Shown piece after piece: positions 34,501-46,500 of a stretch of 64,000 bases of DNA. The stretch comes from Incurvaria masculella. Taxonomy: Eukaryota; Arthropoda; Insecta; Lepidoptera; Incurvariidae. Position 1 is the stretch's first letter. Each line of letters starts with the position of its first letter. Made by a program: the position numbers and the translations under genes. Below the pieces are notes generated by a model, which was not told the DNA's origin, made no database searches, and saw nothing but the letters and a program-made list of their open reading frames with translations. The DNA lies in the NCBI GenBank assembly GCA_946894095.1, contig OX335642.1, forward strand, positions 9,063,021 through 9,127,020, written 5' to 3'.

Positions 34501-37500
34501 GTCTGCATAAACACATGCGTCTGATATTGACACCGGAGGGATGGCGAACTCCAGTTCCGCCTCCAGCTCTGCTCGGAGGCCCGGAGTCGTGTGTACCCAA
34601 CTCTGGCGCGCTGTCACCATCGTGGCGTCTTCGTGTACATATATAGAATGCTACAGTAGTAGAGGAACTTAACTAAAACCGTAACTTAGGTATCTTAATA
34701 CTCAAAGCGCACTGATGCAAAAGTTAAATATTTTTTCCCATTATTTTTTTTTCTTTCTTATTACTATCTATCGGCAAGTAAGGGAGTATTCTTATTCCGT
34801 AGGGATTTGAGATATCAAGAGCCGATATAAAAGGGGTATTTATGACATAAGCCTGATTTTCGCTAAAGAGCCTTTATTGCTAAAGTGTTGATTATCTTGT
34901 ACTGGTATTGATTGCAAGCTGCTAAGAAAATCCCTTAATATGTGGCGATTAAGCTAATCAGCAGTAGGTGAAAAAGGCCCTAAATGCACTCACGAATTAG
35001 CCATTAGCTATTGCGCAATAAGTGGGAACTTTTTGCACACATTCTCTCAATTATCTAATATATTCCAGCCTATTTTTTTACGAAATAAACTGCTTAGCTG
35101 GTTGTCCACTGCTGTTATAGTTTGTAACTTCATACGCTTAAGGTGGCCCAACCCGCTCATCTCCCCATACAAAAGGGGAAAGAAGATCACGCCCATATTT
35201 CTTGTCAGAGATCCAAAATTTTGCTCAAAATAGCTTTATTTGATTGTGCTAGATGTCTGATGACCATTGGCATTGTAAAATTGTGTTTCGTTTATAAGTT
35301 ATAAGGTCCGAAAGTTTGAATTTTTCGCGCGTTTTATACAATAACTTTGGAGGTGGATTACGCAATGATAAAATAAGAACATCGTAAAAAGATTAGTCAT
35401 CAGACATAGCTTATTTAATCAAAATTTATGATCTATTTGGTTTTTGTTAGATTTTTGACTACAGCGGTCGTGGTTTACTTTTAGCTATAAGTCGTTTTGA
35501 AATTAAAATTTTCGTAAATCTTACCAAATCATACACTATGCACATTGTCTTTTTTGTGGACATATTGCATCTTCCTCACCACGGAGCCTGTCTTATTCTT
35601 TGAAACAGAGAAGGTCCCAGAGCGCCACAGCACGGTTTTGTACCGTGCCCGCGAATGAGTTAGTCCCGCCGGGTTGGGCCACCTTAAAGAGTTTCAGGAA
35701 AAAAACTGCTAAAATCGACCGCGGCACCATCTACTTCGAACAAACTGTTCTGCTAGGTATTGATATTCATCAAACAAACTCCGGCAGATGTATTCGGGGT
35801 GAACTGTCGACATCGATGAGTGTCGAAAGCACTAAAGTTAGTCCGCCTTCTCTGAATACGACAGAGTAGGCTAGGAGTTATTCATAATGCTTTGAAAACT
35901 TACGGTTTTCCGGTGTGCAATGCTTGGCCGACATGTTTCGCCTCCCACGACGGAAGCCAAGCACGGCATTGCACACCGGAAAACCGTAAGTTTTCAAAAC
36001 ATTATGTACTGCGACGGTGTAAATCTAAGAACATACAGGAGTTATTCACTCTAGACTTACCCATAATGAGGAGTTGAATGGTGGCTTTGACAGGTTCTCC
36101 CACTCCGTTAGTCGCGCTGCACTCGTACACGCCGGCCAGCGCGCGGCTCTCCGCCTTGAACCGGATCCGAGTCCGCGGCTCCAGCAGCGCTAAGGGTTCC
36201 CCCTGCCGGCAGCAACGATGCCCGAAGCATTCATTTTATTAGGGTTCCGTAGCCAAAGGGTGAAAACGGAACCCTATTACTAAGCCTCCGCTGTCCGTAC
36301 GTCCGTCCGTCCGTCCGTCCGTCCGTCACACCATGTTTGAAGGACCCCAGGTCGTAATTTGCGGCTTACCAACCCTTTATTTATATAATATACTATTTAC
36401 AGAATTGGTTGTTTCTACTTCGAGGAATTTCTACAGTGAATGGGTAAGAAAGAAGAAATAGAAAGTAAAAGTTTAATTTATTTTGCATACATTTAACATA
36501 ATATAAGTATAACAATAATAGTAAGTGGTTACAGAAACAATAGAAAAGAAAAAAAGAAAAGTTATTTGCATATTATTACAAACATATGAACATAACAGTA
36601 AGAAGGTAACAGTAGGACATATATTATGTCTGCAGTAGGTTTATACGATCAATTGGTCCCCATATGATGTCCCGTGCTGAAGGAGTCAGAGAAGGATGCT
36701 TTATAATATTACATTTGTTGCTGCTATAGATGGGCAGTTATACGAAATGTTTAACAATTTCTGCGATAAATAGCTGTCAAATTTAGCACTTTAGCTTCTT
36801 GTATTTTACCATGGTAGTTCAGTGGCAAGTGATTCCAGCAGGTCTATCCCGGCATTCCGTAATCAGGAATCAGGAATCCTGAGTCTAGAAAACCGCTTAC
36901 TGTGCACTTATTCCGTGGTTGCGCGGTGAGCGATAGTAGAAAGGAGACAGAGGGAAGGCGCAATGCAGCATTGGAGACTTCACTGTAAAACGGACGATCA
37001 AAGACAGAGAGGATTTTGTACACAAAGTCATTGGACCTCCATTATCGATGACACATTGGAGCAACGATAGGGGCACTCGGGGCACTGACTGTGAGTGGTC
37101 TGCTGCCGAGACGGAACCTCCTTCTCGCATATGAAGTAAATACTATCCGTGTTGCAATTTTGTGTGATCAGTGTCTTTGAGTTTAAGCTCATGAACCCGC
37201 AGCCTCCTAAACTATCGATGTGCCATCCTTCATACACTTCAGTTGGTATTGGCTTCCTATTGATCGTTTTCAATTCTCCGCCAGTGAATAAACCGTGAAA
37301 TCCAAGGGCGATCTTTTGACTCGACTCTTCCAATTTCGCAAAAGCGGCAAGGAAATCTAATTTACTGAGACTGTCGGGTATAGCGAGATGAGCTCCATCC
37401 CTCTGGCACATGCGGTACCCATCCCTCCAGGTTGACCGACCATTGTTATGCTGGTACAACTTGTAGCAGGAGATGCCATCCGGACCAGGTGTGTACCCGG

Positions 37501-40500
37501 TCACTGTCGGATTGCATTCGGCAACGGAACGCACGCACATAAACGGTAGCATCTCCCTGTAGTTGGTGGAGCGCAGAACTGAACCGTTGGTCGCCAAGTA
37601 CACACCTTCTTGCGGGCCCTCTATGGATCCCTCGTTCTCGACCCACAGACTAAATTTATCGTTGAATACTGGATAGCTGTTATTATACTGGGCTTTAAGC
37701 AGGACAATTCGATCTTCTAGGGAGGAGAATGAAGGAAGGGACGCTCCCTCCTGCCGACAAATATTACTCGCGACGCTCCACTCACATGGCACCCGATGCA
37801 TCTTATAATATTTACTGCCGAAGCCGTCGTATTCGTAGTCTTCATGGTCTGCTGCCAGCACAATATTGCCACTTAGGGCGGCGAATAGCAATATTAGAAC
37901 GAACATTATGAATCAGTAAATGAGCTGTGTTGATTGCAACGAAAAATCCTCTTCTTATAGTCCGCTATAGATTATTTATTGTCTTCTTTCTGCTAGCATA
38001 TCACTTAAACGTTCTTATACAGGCTGTCTTTGGTTGGATGTACTTTTTGGGGCGTATAATAGTCTTTACTAGGTATTACTTAACGTAAAAACACTGAAAA
38101 CTTGGCCAATATTACTTATTTCATGACTTAGCTCAGTTCAAGGCAGTTTCCGCCTTCACTCAATAAGTAGGTGAGTGGGATAAAAACTGTTACCTTCTAC
38201 TATTCCGGTGAATGTCATCATCTCTGGGATCGCTTTTGCGTTTTAGATCTGTAATCTACTACAGGCAACATTTCTGAGTTATTTTTTTATTAACAGCACT
38301 CTTGAATAGTTCGATGTAGACGATGGATAGGTGGTGTAGGATGGTAGGAACTAATGTTAATAAAATACATATTTAATTTGAACTTAAAGACAAAAAGCTT
38401 CTTCTGAAAGAGCCAAAGTTCCAGCTATACCTAAAATACTGGCGGTGTTACCTCTTTGAATTTCGAGGCTTATTCGCCGGACAAAATGTGCCCCGGACCT
38501 GGGATCACCGGAACTTTGAAAAGTTTGCCTAACGTTGAAGCAAAAGTTATCGCTTCTGGTGACCATGAACCGAGTGTCTCGACGGCGAAGGCTAAAAACT
38601 CAAAGGAACTCGCCAGGCAGCTGTATTTTTGATGTTTATTTGCTGCTGCCCTCTCAGCTGCAGCTCCGGCCGCGCGAGAAGTGGCCTGAATGTAGGACGG
38701 CGCCAGAGTATCCACATAATCGCGCGTCCCATATTAATGCCTTTCCACTTGCCCACGGCTCTAAGGTCACCCCGTCCGGGCGTTTACCATCCGAGCGACT
38801 GATTCCTGGGGGCTCGGTGATGCTGGGGTAGTTTGCCGTCACCAGTGCTCTTTTTATCATTTCATATATCTTATGTTATTTATATTGTAATGGCGGGATA
38901 AACGACCAGCGCTCCTTTGGCATGATAAACCATGGTGGCCCCATTCGGTAACGTTGGTACCACAGACCCACGTATGAGGTATATACCTCACCTATACATC
39001 ATATATCTGAGCCGGTAGTCTCAGTTCTCACCTAAATTGGCGTTTAAGCATCGACGTCAATGCGTTTTAGTAACTTCGAAGTTCCGAAAAAACGTCAAAC
39101 TCCATACAAGTTTTTACTAGATATTCTGTGGTTTTACTTCTTCAAGCTGTCAAAGTCAAACTCGGATGTCCGATTTGTATGAAAACGCGGAGTCGACGTA
39201 AGCGGCAACGTCGACGTATTTACGGCAACGTTGAGTAAGCTGTCAAATCAAACTCGGACTCGCAAATGGTAGTTCGCTTAACGCCCACTGCGCGCGCTGG
39301 TAAATTTCTCCATACATTTGAAAACGCCAGTCGATCGGTTTGCCGTAGACGCCAATTTAGGTGAGAACTCAGACTGACCACTTTGTAGTCTATAGACTTC
39401 TTGAGATGCGCTTCAAGTGTAAGGAATGCTGACTGGCTTCTATGCATCTGTTTTGTTGTCTTTGTTGGCATCTTGAAACTATCATCTCTATGTAGAGAGC
39501 GCTTCGGTCGCTACACTTCCATTCAGTATGCTTTTAAAATTCATCTCCTGCCGTCCGTCTGTCTGTCCGCTAAAAACATGAGAACTAATTACCCGCTTTT
39601 TCTTAGAGTCCAGTTAGGTAATCTATATTACGCGCATGCGCTATAGCTTGTTTATTCTCGCCAACTAAAGGCTACTTACCATCACTCCAATCTATGTACC
39701 TGAGGGATAAGCAGTGAGATTAAATCGGACCTTTTACGGAGGGACGGGCCGCGAGCATATTTACATATTTTTTGGTTGTAGACTCAAATTCATCATCCTC
39801 GTGAAATATTCGTCACTTAAAAAACAGTCCAGCTGTTACTAGAGGATTATTATTCTGTGCTAGATTAATCGCAGATTTGATATTTTTTCGCCGATCGAGC
39901 GATTCTTGATTATAATTTCTGTTAGTTTTTTTATGGGACTGGAAAAGGATGACTAAAACCACACCTTCTGTCACAATATCAGCTCAACACACAACACGCG
40001 AACAAGTACCATACCAGGACCTTCCTCATATTGCACGGCTTCATTAAACTTGATGGAAAACGGGGACACTTAATTGTTACCGCTCACTTTTTCCATTTGA
40101 CCTCGAAAAAATCATAATTGTCTTTTGGGGGAACGGGATACGGGTCCTAAATGAATTTAGCCATTTCTTATGTTTGAGAAGTCATTATGGACTCCTTCAT
40201 TTTAAGTGGTTGGTTTAGCAGCAAAAATAGGCACTTTTCTGCCTCATTCCACAGAAATATGTCCCTGTATAACCTTGTCCACATTGATTGTCTTTTTTAT
40301 TCATATTTATAAACATTTGGTACACCCTGTAATATAAAATAAATGTAATATATAAATTTGCTTTTATAGATAAGACTTTGACCGGTGTGCATATTCAGAT
40401 AGAAAACATAAACATAGGTTATCGTATTTATTTGATCGTATTTATTGTATCGTACTTACCCTGTATCTTAGTTAAGGTGGCCCATCCCGCTCATCTCCCC

Positions 40501-43500
40501 ATACAAAAGGGGAAAGAAGATCACGCCCATATTTCTTGTCAGAGATCCAAAATTTTGCTCAAAATAGTTTTATTTGATCGAACTAGATGTCTGATGATTG
40601 TGTTTGGTTTCTAAGTTATAAGGTCCGAAAGTTCGATTTTTTCGCGCGTTTTACACAATAACTTTGGAGGTGGATTACGCAATGATAAAGTAAGAACATC
40701 GTAAAAAGATTAGTCATCAGACATAGCTTATTCAATCAAGATTTATGATCTATTTGGTTTTTGTTAGATTTTTGACTACAGCGTTCGTGGTTTACTTTTA
40801 GCTATAAGTCGTTTTGAAGTTAAAATTTTCGTAAATCTTACCAAATCATACACTATGCACATTGTCTTTTATGTGGACATGTTGCATCTTCCTCATCACG
40901 GAGCCTGTCTTATTCTTTGAAACAGAGAAGGTCCCAGAGCGCAACAGCACGGTTTTGTACCGTGCCCGCGAATGAGTTAGGCCCGCCGGGTTGGGCCACC
41001 TTAAAGTTACTTTGTTGTATCAAGCTCCTACAGAAACGTACCCAAAGTCTGACCCAGGTATTTGTCGGGGACAACCGAAACTCTTCCATAAATTGCTCCG
41101 TGGATAAGACACACACTGAAAGTGAAGAGTGAAGAGTGAAAACCCTGAGGGTTCCATGCGACCTCGCATTTTATCCCCGTACTCTCCGTCTACACCTCCG
41201 CGAACGTCAGCTGGGAGAGGGTGCAAGACTAGAATGCCTGATCATATTGATGACGCAGTAGGCTACATGTCTACGTTCCTTTGTGGTGCTCGGTGGTACG
41301 TGGGACTAGAGCCTGACTACTTCGAGCGGCTCGTAGCCTAGTGGCGCGGGGACTGGCCTAGCGTACCAGAGGCCTGGGTTCAATACCGACATGCACCAAT
41401 GTCTTTCTCTTTCCGAGTTCGATAAGTGCATTTCGTCACGAATGCGAGCTGCTCCATGTTTCGGAATCCATGTAAAATTGTAGGTCCCCTTCCCCTACTA
41501 GGTGGTAGGGTTTAAGCCCGCCCGGGTTAGTACCATCGCATTGGATGAAAAGATGGTCGAAGCGGCAATGAAAAATTGTCCGTGTTTTCCATCCAGTTCA
41601 ACGTAGCCGGGCTCATAAAGGGAAGGTCCTGGCATGGCACCAAATTCCTTCGGGAATGTGGTGTATTGGGCTAATATCATAACGGTAGCCATCCATGTCA
41701 GGTCGCATAAAAAAAAACGCACAACTCACATTCTTGCTCCAGCTGACGGTAGGCTGAGGGTTCCCCGCGACCTCGCAGCCGATGTCCACGTACTCTCCCT
41801 TCTGCACCTCCGCGAACCCGTCGGCCGGCAGTGGACGTACCACGGGAGCATCTGGACGGTCATTTTAATTTTATTTAACCATACTGCTTACCCGTAACCG
41901 AGTAAGCAACGGCATCGCAGCAATGCACCTCTTCCTTAGTTGTCCGAGACTGAGTGTGAGTTTTCGTTGAGAATGCAGGTCGCTGCATGGTTTGGAACAC
42001 ATGTACAACTGAAGGATTCGGATAAATAGTCGTAACAAAAACTGAGACTCACGAAAAGTAATAATTTGTGACGTCACTTTGCATTACTTTCAGATTTCCT
42101 CCATACAAAATGTGTTAAAGTGATGTCACAAAGTACTACGTATTAGTTTCGGTTACAACTATTTATCTCAGCCTCGGCCTCGTTCTCCTTCCTTACTTAC
42201 GAGGTATTTAGTTTAAAACGCTTGCATTGTTACCATCGCATAGGATGAAAGATAGTCGAAGCGGCAATGAAACATTGTCAGTATTTACATCACTATAGCA
42301 AGCGTTATCGAGATGGCAACAACGCATGTTAAAAATATCAGGGCCCCTCGTCCCATTTGTCACCTAAATTGGCGTTTACACCAAACAGATTGACGGGCGT
42401 TTTCAAATGTAGTATGGAGAATTGAAGAGGGCGCGCAGCATTTGCGAGCCCTAATTTCATTTGACAGCTTACACATCGTCGCCGTAATACGTTGACATTA
42501 CCGTTTACGCCAACTCCGCGTTTTCATACAAATTTAGTAGTCCGAGTTTGAGTCTAAAACAGTAAACAGTTGAATATAATTTTTTTCAGTGTTCCTCCCC
42601 TTATCCTCGGCTTATAGGCCTATTGGCAAGTCAAAAGCTCAATATGTGTGAAATTATTAGAATACATGTACTTAATTTCACACTTACATTGGACGTCAAT
42701 AGCATGAACCTGCTTGATGGAGGACCAGGGTTCATGACGTACCACCTGCAATCAAGAAAAAAATCACCTAAAATTTCACATGTAGCATTAACAAGATGCA
42801 AAACAAATAGGTGCTAAATTAACAGTAATATCATTACCCAATGGTTAAAACCATCAATTTAACATTAGTCGCTATTTAATCGATCATCAAAACAAGACAT
42901 CTCATAATCCATACTTATATTATGCTTGCGAAAGTAACGCTGGTGTGTTTTCACGCCTAGACCGCTGAACCAATTTTGATGAATTTCGGTAAATGATGAC
43001 TTGGAGAAGGACATAGGGTACCTTTTGTGGCGAAAATTAAACTCGAAGGGAGTAAAGTTTGCACGGGGAACTCTGATAATTTCCAGGAAATCATTCAGCC
43101 CGACATCAGTCCAAAACGACATTGACCCGAGCGGAGCCGGGTACCTCAGCTAGTTAAAGATAAATGCGTAAATACCGACCTGTCAGCCTCGGTAGCCCAG
43201 TGGCGCTACGATTCGATAAGCTGGGTGAAGCATCTCAGAGCGCGGTTGGGTTCTGGATGGGTGACCTTTTTCAACCGTTGAGGCTGACCGTGATTCGGAT
43301 TCCACGTTAAACTGAAGGACCCCTTCCTTACTTCCTAGGTGCACGGTAGGGTAATCCCGCCCGGGTTGGTAACCATCGCATTGAATGAACCATGGTCGAA
43401 GCGGAAATTAAAATAGACCGTGTTTTCCATCCAGTTCAAAGTAGCTGTGCAGTAATAGGAATTCCTGGCATGGAACCTAATTACCATAAGGTTTTTTGGG

Positions 43501-46500
43501 CGAATGTCATGACAGTAGTGTAGTATTAGCCATCCAAGTCAAATTGCATAAAAAAGCAGGTGTGAAAAAAAACTGTGTTTTCGACGCGCTAAATCATGAC
43601 GGTGGGTTTGGTATTAAGCCATGCATGTTGTCCAGTTACATAAAATAAAGTGCCTGACTGCCTGATACTCGATTGACTGATGTTAGATATAGTTAAGGCT
43701 GCCAATGCATCTAGGTGACACTCAGTTACTTGTCAATTTCTCAGAGAGTACTTAACTTATCAAGCTCAAATTTATTAGTATAGGTGTAGGTAGGTATGAG
43801 CACGAATTATTATTTTTTTCATTTCCATAGCACAAACTTTGCTCGATAAAAAAAACTACCTCATTTCGTTTGGATACATCTGAAGTTATACTATAACATT
43901 TTAGTTTGATAAGTAAATTGTGCCAATTGGTAAGTAATTTTAATTGTGCCAATTGTTATTGGTTAACTATTAAAGGAAATAAAAATAACTACAAGTTGAG
44001 GTTAAAAATAAAAAGGTTGATTAGTTAAGTACTTTACAACTGTCACCTAGCAGTACATACAGCGTTTAAAATAAATTGATTGCAAGTAACTCGTTTCCAA
44101 ACCATGTCTGTTTAAGAAGAATCGCTTAATGGCGCTTTTTGTTCAATTATCTCGGATTTGATTATAAAAAGTCACAAAACATTCTGTAGGCCTAGTCTAG
44201 GTCTTAGAAAAGGGTTACTGACCCCGGACCTGCAAAGTAAAGGATGTGTCATGTTGCTAATTTGTTCAAGAAAGTGTCCGTGACATAATAAGCCACGTCC
44301 TGCGCACTCGAAATTTCTATGAGACAACCAATTTAAAGCAAATAAGGGCCGTTTTATGAACTAAAGGTATCGGTTTTCATTAGATTGTGCTCCTAGTTTA
44401 CTTGTCAAACGACGAGAAAATAAAACGAAAACAGGCAGACAAAAAGGGGGAAATTTCTGGGAATTCCGGTGTTGCTACGATACAAACAATAAACGAATTA
44501 AAACCATATTGTGTCTTTTCTTAGCGTTAACTTCCAACCTTTAATTTGTTAGGTTAGCATGGTAAATTCACTTGCCGGGTGAAAAGGCGAGTGAGAGATT
44601 GAATCTGAAGTTTAACTAATTGCATTTCGGACTATGCTAACTTCACTAGACCAACGAGTTGTCGTTAGCGCGGTACGAAATGCAACTCTATATCAGATTT
44701 TATTTACCATGGTAACATCCAGGTCTCGAGAAATACAGTTGTAGTTTGCTTACAGAGTTATAGCAGAAATTGGTATGAGCGACTGTGGCGCCATCTACAT
44801 ATATGGATGTTTTGTAAGTCGTACACTAAGCCCCGGTTGCACGAAGAAACAGCTGAGTTGATCAATGTTCAAACACGTCACTTTTAGTGAACCGCATAGA
44901 GTTCCTTCCATACTGTCCACACAAAGTGACGTGTTTGATCATACTTTGACGTTGATTTTGATTTTTTGTTCTTTCGTGCACTCGGCCCTAAATCCATGAT
45001 GCCCGCGTATTGTGTAACGGATCGATTAATTACATAATTGCAAGAATAATTCGGACTCTGTGTCAATTGAGTCGAAATAGAGCATTAATCGAAAACATCG
45101 ATAAACAAGGTTCTTCTATAAAATATTAAAGGAACACCAAATGTACCTACCAAGCGCATTGTCAATGTACGAAAAGAGAACCTAAGAACGGCTTCTCGGT
45201 CAATCATTAAAACTTAAATGGGCCAATTCTAAATGAAACCCCAGAAAGCACTTTCCGACACACCTCACCGGTTTGAAAGCGCCTGGAATAAATTATCTGA
45301 GGACGACATTTATGTAAAAGCGCACCCTCAGTTAATTCATTAGAAAACTACCGACTACCCACCTAGACAATATAAGAAACACTACAAGTGCACTGAAAAT
45401 TTATAAAACAGAATGCACGTACCGCGATCTGCTAGTGTATAAATAAATAATAATAATAAAAAAGGTAAGATACAAAATTGGCTCATTCAACGCCAAAACT
45501 ACATAATAAAAGTTAGGTTCCGCTCGCAACGCTTCTTGCATAATGTCATTCAGCTATCAAGTCGAATGATCTTTAAATTCAAGGCATTTAAAATTGCAAA
45601 AAAAAGCAACATTTTTTTATGCATCCGTTCGTTTTTATTCATAAAAATGCTTGCTGCAAAGGCCGAATAACCTGATCAAGGTGTTTGATATCGATACAAC
45701 AGTATTTAATATGAAATGCCAACCAGGGCAATATAAACGTTTGGTAAAATAACTCTCAGAACATCGATACGATTACAACATTACTATATGAGGCGATTAG
45801 ATAATGGGTGTCTCAATTTTTTAATTGATTCGCCTCTCTCAATTGGTCCAATCAATCTTAATCAGCAAATATACGAGCATTTTCGCAACAGTAAACATAC
45901 ACATAACAACTAGTCTAGCTAGATGCTTGTAGAAGGGATTAAATTTAATCACGAAACATGCACGAACATTTTCGGATGAATTTGGTTCAGTTCACAGTTT
46001 GACAGTTGCCATGGTCGAAATGCAAGTAAACGTCAGATTTAATCACTCTCTTGATTGTTTATTTACCTGCTGGTCACCGGCCGGCGGCGAGTAAACTTAC
46101 TATGGTAACCTCCCTGGATATTCAAATTCTAATTAATTTTACATGATACATTGTATGTCATACGTTCTTAGCAATTGTTAGTTAACTTCTTGGAACTGAG
46201 TGAATATACGTAGGTTCAGATGGCGCGTGTCGCTGTTGTCTCTGAGTGGAAAGACCCCTGACTCTGAAGGCAGCTGATCTCCATGCTCCTGTTCACGCCT
46301 GACGCGCTCCGGCAGCAGGTGGTGCGGGTCGTGGCTGTCTCCTAGCGGCTCGTTCTCTCCCCACCCCATCCGCACCGCACGGAAAGAGTCTCACCTTGCA
46401 AGTGTAGGCTGCGGTGTCGGCGGCGCGCAGGCCGCTGATCCCCAGACTCCTGTTCGTCCACATCCTAACGCGCTCCGGTAGCAGGTGGTGCGGGTCGTGG

